Positions 11,187 through 22,746 of a DNA stretch of 64,000 bases are shown in pieces. The notes beneath the pieces were generated by a model. The model made no database searches. It saw only the letters and a program-made list of their open reading frames with translations, and was not told where the DNA came from. The DNA is from Paramarasmius palmivorus. Taxonomy: Eukaryota; Basidiomycota; Agaricomycetes; Agaricales; Marasmiaceae. Position numbers and translations under genes: made by a program. Position 1 is the stretch's first letter, and each line of letters begins with the position of its first letter. Location: positions 248,001-312,000 of the forward strand of contig JAYKXP010000033.1 in assembly GCA_037176845.1 (NCBI GenBank), in the 5' to 3' direction.

Positions 11187-11858
11187 GGCCCCTCAAGCGA
11201 GGGTGTATAATACAGTAGTCATTGAAACTAGCGCATTTACCCAATCTGTCCGAGCTTGGGAACGGTGATGTCACAGGCTTGACTCTCACCTGATCTCCCT
11301 GCAACGACGACGCGAATATGTATCATTCTCCTAACACTCCAAATTTCTATGCGAGTAGTGACGCGTTTAAGACCTTTGTTTGTTGAAAACATCGAAGAGG
11401 TAGTGAATTGAGAGAAATGACGCCAAGATTCGGGTATCATGATAACTGTATGTTTCCTTCACCCACGGCCACAAGCATAAGAATCAAGATCATCACGTAT
11501 CACTTCCACTGCATTCACAACGACCCAGATCATAAGTTCATCAAAGAAAGCTGGCAAAGAAAGCTGGCAAAGGTACACGCAAGCTCACCACTGCACAGGC
11601 ATGTGATGAGAAGCAGGTTGTAGTCAACAGTGCTCATAGTGAGCTGTAGTATTACTTTTAATGTTCCCATAGACAATAAAGCTTTGCTAATTTTCACCGG
11701 TACTGTAACGCGTGTCATCTACTCTGGAAACCATATAGACACTCGCTTATTTCACTATGCGTAGTACGGTCACGATTAGATCCATTGTTTTTAACCCTCG
11801 AATTAAAGCAGAATGTCTATCTTCTAAAACGCTTACATGAGAATGATGTGTCACCAGC
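11187..11858. other. Gene-free stretch
   Basis: No coding frame or RNA gene is visible. It contains the 3' flank of the minus-strand P450 gene that ends at 11859. Confidence 0.35.
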
Positions 11859-13954
11859 CTAAGACCATTCATCTTTCGCCAACTTCAGTAGATCTAGAAC
11901 CTCTGAGAACCGCGGTTTGGTTAAAAGCGTGAACCTCGGCGCATTACTGAACACGAATGTTAGCGCGGATTAGGTCCCCAACCAGGCAAGCCTCACCTCA
12001 TGATGCCAGCCCCCACGTCGTTGGTATCGATTGTGCCCCCAGCCTCACCGGATTCCAGGTGCATTGCCCATAGAGCAATGCCAAATGTGTACAGCGCATT
12101 ATTTGCCAGATGTCTCCCTGCACAGATTCTGGTTGGCATCAGCTACTGCGGGTTCATGGTTTCAAGGAACTTGCCTTCGACCAAAACCAAAAGAATAGTG
12201 ACCTTCCTCCTTGCTATCTGGTGGAGATGGTTTATGTGTACCGTCTTCGTTCAAGAACCTTTCAGGCCGGAATTGGCCTCCATCCGGGCCATAGATTGTG
12301 ACATCGTGATTCATTGCTCTGAATGTTGAATTGGAAGATCATTAGAAAAATGAATGAGCAAAGAGTATACACACAGGAGATTTGTCATGACAGTAGTTCC
12401 TTTCGGAATGAAATAGCCTCCGTATACATCATCCTTCCACTGAGGTCAGCGATCCCAGTGGGACTAGTAGCATCAATGGTTTTACCTCCTGTGAAGTATG
12501 GAACACTCCCAGTGGAGATGGGGGACGCCATCGAAGTACCTTGAACACTGAACATCAGCAAATCTCGGATTAATTGACACATAAAGATTCGTACTTCTTT
12601 GACAACTGCGCGCAAGTATGGGAGATGTTCCATATCGTTTAACATCGGTACTCTCGCCCGGCCAATGACTCTGTCTAACTCCTCCTGTGCCTTGAGTTGA
12701 ACGTCAGGATATGCGACCATGGCAAGTACAAGCCATCCAAGGGTGGCACTAGTCTGTAATGCGGGATACTTTTCAAACAGATATGTTTTACAAAATTCCG
12801 GTACTGACTGTGTCGTACCCTGCCATACTGAAGGACAATGAATCAACTACCTGAAGCGAATGCAGCAGTAGCCATCATCACTCACTAGAGAGTCGCAGAA
12901 AGCCAAGCTGATTCAAGGTCGCTCAGTCCGTGCTGTTCCTGTGTCTCGACCAACGTTGCGCAGAAACTGGGTCCGCTTTCATTCTTCTGAAGCTGTACTC
13001 GTAAAACTCATCAACAAATCATCACTGCTCATCGAGAGGTGTCGTACCACAGATTCTTTGATTGGAAGAAAGTAATCGAGGAACTTCTTGGAATATGCTT
13101 CGTAGACTTTGCGGCTGTCCCTTTTCCATTTTGCTAGGAACTCCGGGACGTATTCAAGAATTGCAAAATAATTTACCAGATACGTGCCCAGGGAAAGGGA
13201 GTGCTCAAGTATGTGAATGAACTTCGAAAGTTCTTCTATTTGCTGGCCCAGCGAAGAATCATTATAGAGAAGAGAAGTAATTTCGAAGGCCGCGAAGCTA
13301 GAGAAAATACCATGACTGTCAGCATACTTGTCAATGAATCAAGCCCTAGATTTTTTACTTTTGAGTGTGTTCGAGGTGTTTATCAGGAGATTGAAGCATG
13401 TCCTCCGCAAATCTGATACCTTGGTGCATCTGGATTGACTGATAACGTGAGATAGCCCTCATGTTCAATGCCACGTGAGCTGCGCGACGCATGGAGCGCC
13501 AACTAGAAGCATACCATTAGTCATTTATAGATAAGAACCACCGAGATACGTACAGAGGGCCTAGGTTCAAGAAGATGACATTCAGTCCACCTGTGATATA
13601 ATCGACAACTGGTGTGCGCGGACGATCAGAGTAGATAGCTGCCCGACGGTCAAGAAGATCTCCAGCTGCTTTCGCACTATTGAGAACGACAACGTCCTGG
13701 CTAAATAGACGAAGGTGAACAATTTCCCCTGTTTTATTGGCATTAATCCATGGTCTAAAGAGCGATTGCCGACACGTACCATATTTTTCCTTGAACTCCG
13801 CCAAGGTGTGCCAAGGCCTCTTCCCGTCGAGCTGAAGGGCATTCCCAACTAATGGATATCCCTTCGGACCTGGGGGTAAAGGATGCTTTCGCTTTGTATT
13901 TCCATAAATCATCCAAAGGCCAAGACCGAGTACTGCGTAGATGATGTACGTCAT
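11859..13954 (-). CDS. Cytochrome P450 monooxygenase, gene 1 (OrdA-like)
   Basis: A many-exon P450 reads through in frame on the minus strand. The N-terminal anchor MTYIIYAVLGLGLWMIYG precedes the proline hinge LPPGPKGYPLVGN. The I-helix motif AGYDTT is formed across an intron. The K-helix is KEVLRW (ExxR), followed by FRPERFLNEDGT. The heme loop is FGFGRRICAGRH, with the cysteine heme ligand just after a GC-AG intron at 12174-12129. The C-terminus ends LLKLAKDEWS. The enzyme should be ER-anchored and work with NADPH-P450 reductase; the substrate is unknown. The LPPGPKGYPLVGN/RPWHT style resembles agaric P450s similar to O-methylsterigmatocystin oxidoreductase. It is closely related to the genes at 16346 and 24848, and I saw no break. 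Confidence 0.85.
12129..12174 (-). other. GC-AG intron in P450 gene 1
   Basis: The exon ends CGAAG and the intron starts GCAAGT, closing with CCAG. Using the GT a few bases later throws the heme-binding loop out of frame, whereas the GC donor gives FGFGRRICAG. P450 gene 3 has the same arrangement. Confidence 0.75.
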
Positions 13955-14070
13955 GACGAAAGAAGTGGTCGCGCTATGTTCCTCCTTGACGGTCGTTATA
14001 GAATGTTTTGAACGTGAATATGTATCTTAGGAGTCGCAATCACCTTGGGTACTGGAGTGAGAGATAGAAT

Positions 14071-14082
14071 GTGCCTTTTATA
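14071..14082 (-). promoter_or_regulatory. TATA element TATAAAAGGCAC of P450 gene 1
   Basis: The twelve bases lie 116 bases upstream of the ATG at 13954 and are identical to the element upstream of P450 gene 2. An 11-base version precedes P450 gene 3. Confidence 0.6.
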
Positions 14083-15009
14083 CGACCGAACTGCCAATGC
14101 CAAATCACCGTAGTACATCATGAAAGATAATCACAAGCCAGTTCTTCCCGAGCCTAACATAATGCAATTTCAAAGTCTTTGTCACCAGAGCAGATCGGTA
14201 GCCGTTCCGGTATATATCGGTGTCATCTGAGTGGCAGAGAAGCTTTGATAAGTAGGTTCCAAGGGAGGAAGAAAGAGGAATGAATTGTGGATGATGACAT
14301 GATCATGACGGACAGGAACAAGAAGCGACATTATGGGACATCATTTTCCCACAATTGCTGTCCTTATCGAAGGTGACGATGAAGTTTCTTCACAGACCAT
14401 CATCCTATTCAATGATGGAGGCGGTGGTCTCGAGACTGTGGCTAGGTAAACACTTGGCCTGGCATGTCAAGCTAAGGCAATTCATGTACCCCGAACTTGA
14501 AGAATCAGGCATCTTGGTGGACCCGAGTATATACCTAGAGGGTGAATGTGGAGTTGATGTAGAGATCATCAGGATGAACATGTCCAACTTGATTGGGGAA
14601 AAATGAACTTCTCTCCAGTTGCCGATCGAGTCTCCAAATGCCGTTGCACCAATTGCATTAGGCTGGTTTCAAGTTAACCTAGTATTGACTACTCCCGCTG
14701 TTACTATTCTAATACCCTTTCCAACGATCACTGGGGTTAAAATGTCACGGTTATAATCGAACGTGAAACTGCCTATATCCTATACGGCGAGAATCCCGAA
14801 CGTGGACGATGACCTACGTCGCGGATGAATTGTGCCGTTGAATGACACCCTCCACATGGGAATCTGGATCCTTATCACTGATAGATTTCACAGGACTTCA
14901 CACACAAAGCTGCCCCTCAAGAATCCTCGGTATGTCACTCTGCCAATGAAGATTCATGAGAGGTGATGTGGGACAGTCTGTGGGTTATCGGACTAGGTCG
15001 TAACCTAGG
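14083..15009. other. Gene-free stretch
   Basis: The open frames here are short and have no recognisable protein pattern. Upstream regulatory sequence of P450 gene 1 is expected. Confidence 0.35.
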
Positions 15010-15303
15010 CTACACCATCGCGAAGATGATCAACATCCCCACTCCGAGGCCACTAGTCAACGATCCCCCAATCACACCTGCGTGACTATTGTCGGACGGA
15101 ATGTTGGTGACAGTGACCACAGGAACTGCTGTACCCGTATAATCAACTCCAATGAACCTACTTCCAGCGCTATTCGTTACTTCGACACCACAGCTCCCGC
15201 CTCCCTGTCCATCTAGTGCGCAAGAACGAACTGCGGGAATAAAGGAAATTGTCGTTGCTGACCTCGTGCCCGATGCTGGAACGGTGACAGCATAGTCCCC
15301 TAT
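15010..15303 (-). pseudogene. C-terminal fragment duplicated from the GPI-type surface protein at 19.2 kb
   Basis: The minus strand reads GDYAVTVPASGTRSATTISF, continues with RSCALDGQGGGSCGVEVTNSAG, and ends GLGVGMLIIFAMV with a stop at 15010. This is nearly the same as the last third of the intact gene at 19208-19940. Homology stops abruptly at about 15303, next to a short TATC repeat (15299-15314). No signal peptide or first half is present. It has one PSD-type unit where the intact gene has four. I infer a truncated duplication rather than a working gene. Confidence 0.78.
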
Positions 15304-16304
15304 CTATCTATCTAATCCTTGAAGAGCTTAGGATGTGCAAACATGGTACACGGGCACCGGTACGTCATTCATCCATCGAGACCTACAGCCTTCATGGTGA
15401 TGCATCCACTCCTAGTCAAGCTTAATTCTTGAGGTTGCACTATGATAAATGGTGTGACAAGCCTTCGGGAAGAAAGCGACTTGCCTCAGTGAGTGTAGCC
15501 GATCAACCATTGAGTGAGTAGGGCATAGATATGGCGAAGTACTACCAACAATCATTCATTTCATCCAGCGGATTCGAACTACCTACGATTCATCTCTCTC
15601 GAATGGCATGCTGTCCTTCTGCCCGGGCCGTAGTTGCATATACGCTTATCACCAAAACTTCAAGCGTTAAACAGAATCGGACTCTACTTCCCGTTTCGCG
15701 TAATGTCGGTACGGTGAGTAAGCTAAATCTGACAGCTTTGTATATACTTGGCCGATTTGATGCATCCTCAAAGAACTGGAACTCTTGGTCGCCATATTTG
15801 ATCACGTTTGTGGAGAATATGGACCCGGATTTCAATATAGTCTAGAGCTTTACACAGTTCAAACCAGGAGTCCATGATGATAGCTGGAGCTGGTATCAGA
15901 ATGTTACTGCGCTTTGTGAGTGTGGCGCCGCTTTGACAGGATTGCCCCACTTACGTCTTAAGGTACAGAATAACAATAATCTCCTCTTCTTTGTGCTTTT
16001 CCTCTTCCCAAAGCTCACCAGTCACCCTCAAGGCAATAGCTGTGAGTTATGAGTCTACAACGACGCAGCTACTCTTTCAAGTTGCAAGATGGAGACCCTT
16101 GATCAATGAAGGAAAGCATTATCGAGGGGTCGACATGCGTGATCGTTTTGAGTTAGTGACTCGGAGTTCTTTCCGTTGACCACCTTTGATACTGTAGGCT
16201 TGACTGGTTATGCGGGAGTGCGTTATCCCGATACTTGGGGGATCGCAAGCATCATGAGCCTATATGGTAACGAGCACCAAATGTTCAACAGCTTTGAAGC
16301 GCGG
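15304..16304. other. Gene-free stretch upstream of P450 gene 2
   Basis: Open frames at about 15531-15845 and 15991-16179 lack any family pattern. I see no RNA gene. Confidence 0.35.
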
Positions 16305-16316
16305 TATAAAAGGCAC
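16305..16316 (+). promoter_or_regulatory. TATA element TATAAAAGGCAC of P450 gene 2
   Basis: It sits 29 bases upstream of the ATG at 16346, within normal range for a compact fungal promoter. It is identical over 12 bases to the element upstream of P450 gene 1. Confidence 0.65.
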
Positions 16317-16345
16317 AAATAGTCTCACCTAGTGGCAAGTCCAAC

Positions 16346-18487
16346 ATGGGCACCATCCTTGTTTTGGGACTTGCACTCACGGTCACTGTGGTGCTTCTCT
16401 ACACCAAGGCCCCAACCGTCAGACTTCCGCCAGGTCCTAAGGGATACCCGTTGATTGGGAACGCCATTCAGCTCGACCAGAAACGCCCATGGCACACCTT
16501 CGTCGAATGGAAGAGAAAATATGGTGCGTAATCATGAGTATAGCTTAGCCTATGTTCGCAAATATTCAAGCCGTGTGAAATCACAGGTGACATTGTCCAT
16601 TTCCGATTGTTTAACCAAGATGTCATCCTCCTAAACTCTGCAAGAATCGCCGGCGATCTTTTGCGTCGACGTGCCTCCAATTATTCGGGACGTCCACGGC
16701 TGGTAGTCGCAGACTCTATTACCGGAGGCTTATTCGTCCCTTTCATGAATGCCGAGGCTAGGTGAATGTTTTTTACTTTCGACGTGTGCAGCAGACATTG
16801 ATAAATTTTACGCTCCGCGTATTTTTATTACAGGTGGCGCTCAATGCGTCGTGCCTCCCACGAGGCTATCAATCTGCGAGCTAGTACTCATTATAACAGA
16901 GTCCAAATAAGCGAAGCCATTAAGCTATCTGTAGACATCCTTGATAGCCCAGACCTGTGCGATGACCATATTCATCGGTGCGTTTCCAGGGATATTACTA
17001 AATTTGTACCTACTGAACATCACGGCAAAAGATTCACAGCCTCGTCTATCATCTCCATAATCTACAACAAGTCCTCTCTGCAGTCCCACCGTGATCCGAT
17101 CATTTCGTCGCTTGATGAGATTGTGCATGCTATAACTAACGCCATGGCTCCTGGAAGATATCTCGTCAACCATCTTCCTTTTCTAGAAGCGCTCCCAAAT
17201 TATATGGCAAGGTGGAAAAGGGATAGTCAAGAGTTGTTTCGCGCGTACTCAAAGAGATACTTGAGTATGTTCCTGGAAGTCAAAGATAAAGTGGTACGTG
17301 CGCTACTTCCATTTCACTGTAAGTCAAAATATGATAAAGCTTTGGTGGCGTGTATAGGTAGAAAAACACGAGACGGGACCCAGCTTCTGCGCGTCGATGG
17401 TCGAGAGCCAGCACAAACATGGATTGAATGATACTGAGTGTGCGTGGTTGGCTGCTGTGATGTAGTACGTGATTCTCTTCTTGCTTCGACTGTTCTTGGT
17501 TCCTGACAATGCCTAAGCACGGCTGGATACGATACTGTGAGATTCACCGATGAACCATCATGGGTAATTACTGACGCGCGAAGTTCCCGATAGAGCGCTA
17601 TCACCATGGGATGGCTTGTACGGGCAATGATTGCATACCCCGAGGCTCAAAGGAAGGCACAGGACGAGCTAGACTTTGTCGTGGGACGTGCAAGGATTCC
17701 GACACACGAAGACATGAAGAGCTTACCGTACATTGGAGCGATTGTTAAGGAGGTTGTTTATGCCTATCCAACTCTCGGGGATATGACCGCTAACGGCTCA
17801 TAGGTTATGCGTTGGCAACCAGCTTCACCAATAGGTGTATCTCATGCATCGTTGGAGGTCAGGCGCTACACTGACTCGAAGTTAATGAGCACGCTAACAT
17901 TTGTACATCAGGATGATGAATATGAGGGGTATCACATCCCGAAAGGAAGCATCATTATTCCAAATGTGCTGTAAGTTTACAAACTATCAGAACTCTATAC
18001 ATAATTATAATAATTCTTCAATAGCGCAATGAATCATGAAAAGGAGACATTTAGTGACAAACCAGATGAATTTCGGCCTGAGCGTCACCTAAACGAGGAT
18101 GGGACACACAAGAGACCACCCCCTGATACTCAGAATCAGGGGCATTATACATTTGGCTTTGGGACCAGGTTCGCGAAATCTCACGGAAGACGGGCGTCAT
18201 ATTGATGAACTCGACAGACTCTGTCCCGGGAGACATGTAGCAAACAACGCGGTGCTATCCTTTGCAGTTGTTCTGTGGGCGGTTGTTCTTGAGCCAGGAA
18301 GGAATTCTGGGCCAGTCGTTTTGGATGATGTCGGTCGGGGAATAAATAGGTACGAAGATACTGAATTATTTGCGCAGAGACACCGTTGACATTGATGTAC
18401 AGTCACCCACCAAGATATGAATGTTCCTCGAGACCTCGCTTCCCCGAAGTGAAAGAAATACTAGAGTTATCTAAAAAAGACCCATGA
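16346..18487 (+). CDS. Cytochrome P450 monooxygenase, gene 2 (OrdA-like)
   Basis: Exons can be joined in frame from the ATG at 16346 to the TGA at 18485. The anchor MGTILVLGLALTVTVVLLYT is followed by LPPGPKGYPLIGN and RPWHTFVEWKRKYG. Further on come RWRSMRRASHEA in the C-helix region, AGYDTS in the I-helix (split by an intron), and KEVMRW (ExxR). Next are FRPERHLNEDGT and the heme loop FGFGTRLCPGRH with the cysteine present. The protein ends ILELSKKDP. Two residues differ from its paralogues: His for Phe in the PERF motif and Thr in place of Arg before the second Arg of the heme loop. The heme-loop intron here has a normal GT donor. The enzyme is ER-anchored; its substrate is unknown. Confidence 0.84.
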
Positions 18488-19207
18488 ATGTTGAAAATGC
18501 AAGGATCATCATATGATGTACAATAGAGTCTAGACGTAGAATCTTTTTCATGCTGTATTGTATCCCTTTTTGGCATAAATTATGCTCTTATACTGCTATA
18601 CAATTTCATAGAGTGAATTATCTAGTACTAATGACACGAATCTTGGATGGGTGCGCATGTTGTATGCACTAGACCACGCGAGGCGGTAAGTCCGCCGCGA
18701 GATAACTTCAAAAGCTGTTGTCCTGCCTGTTACAGAAAGGGCTTTGTTAGTTTATATCTTCCAATGTTCCCATGGCACCATTACTCGAGATGTATTCCTA
18801 GAGCTGCCCCCGATGACTCGATCGCAAGTTGCTACTTTTGATGTAGGAAGGCCGAGCGTACTAGACACATTTTTCACTTATCGTAAACATCACCATCACA
18901 ATCACGGTGCCCATAATATTTACCAATTACCATTGACAAACTCTCGGTCTCGAATTGTCTTCCTTTCGTTGAGAATAGGGCGCTAATTTTGATGACTATG
19001 AAACAGTGCGAGGATCGTAGAAGAAAGGGCTAAAATGAAGTTTAACTTGAGCGATGCTATTGAATATATCGCAGACATCGCAGAGTGCCTGAAATGGCCA
19101 GTAAAGGCGTTCGGGTCAAGCGGCTCCGGTGATCCGGGGAACTTTAAGTTATTCATTTATCTGGCACGGCCACACAAAGAAAACCACGTCACGGACAAGG
19201 TCGTAGG
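18488..19207. other. Gene-free stretch between convergent genes
   Basis: This lies between the 3' ends of P450 gene 2 and the surface-protein gene. Nothing beyond the expected 3' flanks is visible. Confidence 0.35.
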
Positions 19208-19940
19208 TTACACCATCGCAAAGATGATCAACATCCCCACTCCAAGGCCTCCAATCAATGTTCCTCCAATGGCAGTGGCACTGTTGTCGGACGGACTACC
19301 GCTGTCGGACGGACTACTGCTGTCGGATGGACTACTGCTGTCGGATGGACTACTAGTGACAGTGAACACTGGGACTGCCGTCCCCGCATAATTGATCCCA
19401 ATGACCCTACTACCTGCGCTATTCGTTACTTCGACACCACAGTTCCCGCCTCCCTGTCCATCTAGTGCGCAAGAACGAACTGCGGGAGCAAAGGAAATTG
19501 TCGTTGCTGACCTCGTGCCCGATGCTGGAACGGTGACAGCATAGTCCCCAATGATAGTTTCGCGATAACCCGCGGCAGAGGCGACAATTGTTGCTAGAAA
19601 AAAAGTACGTGGGTAAAATTCAGGTAACAATTTAATCATATACGTACGAGATTGTGTCAAGGTCGTATCGAGGTCAAGCGTTCCGGAAATGCCGGGTTGG
19701 ATTACTTGGCTGATCTCCACCTTCCCAACGTATGTCGTTTCGCCATCTCCGACACCTGCAATGCTGAATGCCACAGGCGTATTGGTAGGGAGCGCACCAG
19801 ATGGCTCGATGGCAAAGAGCGTAACAGTTTCTTGAGCACTGACCAAAGCTGATGGCAATCATTCGTCAGTTCTTTGATGCGACTTGGGGATAGGGTGACA
19901 TACCAGCGACTGCGAGAACAAACACAAAGAAGGGGTTCAT
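19208..19940 (-). CDS. Secreted Ser/Thr-rich protein, probably GPI-anchored
   Basis: Exons 19940-19904, 19848-19648 and 19593-19208 total 624 bases, or 207 residues. The leader MNPFFVFVLAVAALVSAQ is a clear signal peptide split by the first intron. The body has a beta-rich look (ETVTLFAIEPSGALP, YVGKVEISQVIQPG) and two cysteines around CALDGQGGGNCG. Then come four tandem Ser-Pro-Ser-Asp repeats, and a C-terminal hydrophobic segment GLGVGMLIIFAMV right before the stop. A short hydrophobic C-terminus without charged residues after it is typical of GPI addition signals. The likely place is the cell surface or wall. A truncated duplicate lies at 15010-15303. Confidence 0.78.
19284..19355 (-). repeat. 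Four 18-bp coding repeats (SSPSDS units)
   Basis: Four adjacent 18-base units similar to CTGTCGGAYGGACTACTG encode the Ser-Pro-Ser-Asp-rich stalk of the surface protein. Units three and four are nearly identical, which suggests recent expansion. Confidence 0.85.
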
Positions 19941-20670
19941 GGTGGGTGGTATCGAACAAAGGTTAGAAGACGGTCGTTATTAGCTTTTATGAGCCTGGCA
20001 AACCTCGGGAAAGCATCACGATTATCACAAGTGGTAAACATCGCTGTGCCACATGTGTTATGTATCCATAGTTATGCCAAATCTCTTGATCGAGTCAGAG
20101 TGTGTACAGTTGCCCGCCCAACCTCAAAAAGGCTATCACTAATCAAATCTTGTCGTCTCCCTTCCTTGCAAAGTTGCATCACAAAACACCTGAGATAACG
20201 GGACGCCGACTTTGATGATCATGTCAGTGAGTCAGAGCTCCATGGTCACGAAACCGTCAGTATGAAGAATGGGCATCCATATGCGAGACTCGGATAGCAG
20301 ATTTCAGGTAAACATGGGGTCGAACGGAGAGAGAGCGAAAGCCTGCAGACAGTGATGATGGGCGTTAGGATTCAAGCGCCTTCGGCAAACCGGGGAACTT
20401 TCGACCGGAGGGATTTATTTGGCATGGCCAAACAAAGAAGACGATCAACGACCTCCTTGAAACCGCAATCTTCTCTCTTTGATTCTGCTGTTTCCATCCT
20501 CCTTTTGACTATCGGAAAGAATGCAAACACGTACTTGAAAGTCTCCGGGAATAATGAGTGGTTAGAAGCTGAAGGCTCGCCTGGCGCCAAACGGACGACA
20601 TCCACTCAACATCTACTGTCAATTTCTTCTCACCAGCTCCGCTCTTTATATTTGCTCATTGCTACTTCCC
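19941..20670. other. Gene-free stretch upstream of the surface-protein gene
   Basis: An open plus-strand frame from 20352 has no leader, family pattern or clear splice sites, and I do not call it. The promoter of the minus-strand gene should lie here. Confidence 0.3.
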
Positions 20671-21084
20671 ATGGCTACAGGCGTATCCAAAAGCCTCGAA
20701 GACTTCTTGCATCAAACCGAAGCATTTACCACTTCCGCTTCTCCACTTCGCTGGTGCTCGTATCCTTATTCCAAAAGGCATATCTCGTTTCTATGGCCGA
20801 GCGTAAGGCTCTTTACGGGGTTCAAGCAGACTCACCGAACGATTATGGACGATATTAACTCGATGAATGGGCGGGAGCAGAATTGGTTTTGTCAACGTTG
20901 GTTGGAATATACTTTTGGGGATGCCATTGGTCATAGCGACGTCTTGAATGGGAAAGGTGGGATCGGCGACAGCGGCAGAAGGTTGAGTTGGTCACAGACA
21001 CCAGCCCTAGATCTAAGTATCTCTTGTTGCAATATAGTTGTATTCCTGCCTTATTGCAAAACATGTAGAGAGAAGCTCGATTAA
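20671..21084 (+). CDS. Possible small hypothetical protein
   Basis: An uninterrupted frame of 138 residues begins MATGVSKSLEDFLHQTEAF and ends with a TAA at 21084. A TTTATA string lies about 25 bases before the ATG. Composition is protein-like in the first half, but I recognise no family. Alternative small exons in other frames are possible, so this is a weak call kept for completeness. Confidence 0.3.
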   Translation: MATGVSKSLEDFLHQTEAFTTSASPLRWCSYPYSKRHISFLWPSVRLFTGFKQTHRTIMDDINSMNGREQNWFCQRWLEYTFGDAIGHSDVLNGKGGIGDSGRRLSWSQTPALDLSISCCNIVVFLPYCKTCREKLD

Positions 21085-21268
21085 TCATTCACTATGGAGA
21101 TCCACAAGTAGCCCGTTCGTCAAGAGTGCACGTGGCATGTCCTTTTTGGCCCTCACATCACTGCGCTTCTCCCGCTCCGAATTCTCCGGCGTACATAACA
21201 GAGACAACTGATCAAACACGTTTATTTTCGCTCCCATTGTGACCGTTCCCTCGACTTCAACTCAACCC

Positions 21269-22595
21269 ATGCTCGAGATTCCACAAGAGCTGGTGGACCT
21301 TGTTGTCCAGTTCTTGTGGGATGACAACAATGCTCTTACAGCCTGCAGTCTTGTCTCTCGCAGATGGAGAACTCCCAGCCAAAGGCAGATTTTCCATCGC
21401 CTGTGGATGACGGAGACGAGGGGGCATGATCCATGGCTCACGTTACTCAACATATACCAGCATCCTCTCCTGAACAAATACGTGAAATTCATACACATCT
21501 ATCGTTCTACTCCCTCGGCAAACATACGCGGCGGATTTCCTCCATTCCCCAGCCTCATCGATGTTTCGATCCAAGGACAGCCTGCTAGCGTGTGGAGCGG
21601 TCATCGACAGCCGTTGTACGATACATACGGTGGCAAAGCTGTACCTAATCTTCGACGTTTGATGATCTCTGGCCTGAAGTTCGAGCGGATCGAGGCTTTC
21701 ATCACTTTACTGAACGATCCCGCCCTGGCTAGTTTTCAAGCCCTCACTTTGAAGAGAGCAGGATTACGGGGCAATGGCGCGTGGAGAACTAACTTGGGGT
21801 CTGTCGTAGTAGAGCCTGGTATCGCTGATTCCCCATCAAATCCGGTACGTGTCTCGACATATCCGCGTAAGAACCTTCGATACTTACCCGAATAGAAGCT
21901 CCAAAACCTTACCCTCGAGATCGAATCAATAACGGACCTTACCTTGATCAATGAGCTGCTCGCTAGCCATTCGACCCACCTGAAAAGCAAATCGATACGG
22001 AAATTCTCGTTTACAGGCCGAATCGATACGATACGGTTGAATGGGCAACTCTCCAACACGTCCAACATTTGCGAGCAGGAGATATTACACTTCCTCGACC
22101 ATGATCGATTCACTTCTCTATCAGAGCTTGAATTCTCGGGTCCTATGCGTGAGTATTCCCATGCTATACACTACAACGTTCTAAATTGACAATATAAACT
22201 GCGTAGCGGCCGATCTCCTTAGACCGACATCTAAAATTCTAGCGAACCTCAAACGCATCACGGTGGGATACACTTGGCTATTGGGTCCTAGCAGTGCAAC
22301 ACCTTGCTCTTTGACGTCTCTCACCGAGCTAAAACAGGCCTGTATCTCAAATCTGAAGTTCATTACCCTTCGGTTCCGTGTAACCAACGATCACTGGATA
22401 GAACGAACGCCAGAAGACCACGCGTTGTTGATCGATACGGTGTTCTCTGATCTAGTATCAGGATTGCCTTATTTGTCGCAGATGGTAATCGAGTATCAGA
22501 CTAGGGACTTCTTTCCGGGGCCGATGTTAGAGACGCTGATACCCAATACAATATCTTCGGGGAGACTTTTGACGAAGGTAGTTGATTGGAAGTGA
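21269..22595 (+). CDS. F-box protein with leucine-rich C-terminal part
   Basis: Exons 21269-21844, 21896-22148 and 22207-22595 total 1218 bases, or 405 residues. The start is the ATG at 21269; the longer frame begins with GTG. The N-terminus MLEIPQELVDLVVQFLWDD, followed by ALTACSLVSRRWRTPSQRQIF, is a textbook F-box, which would bind Skp1 in an SCF ubiquitin ligase. The rest has irregular leucine-rich stretches such as SLIDVSIQG, NLRRLMISGL and QALTLKRAGL, usual for substrate-binding parts of agaric F-box proteins. The stop at 22593 directly overlaps a possible donor (AAGTGAGT). If that is spliced to the acceptor ending at 22647, the protein would gain about a dozen residues. Confidence 0.82.
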
Positions 22596-22746
22596 GTTTC
22601 TACTTGAACGGATCGGAAGTGATGTACCATATTCGTCTTAACCAGTAGATACCAGAAGCATGCTACAACGAACATTACGTAGCAGTACTTCCACTAGAAA
22701 CGTTATGTTTGATGAATAGCTGACTCGACGTAAGAGCGACGCACTG

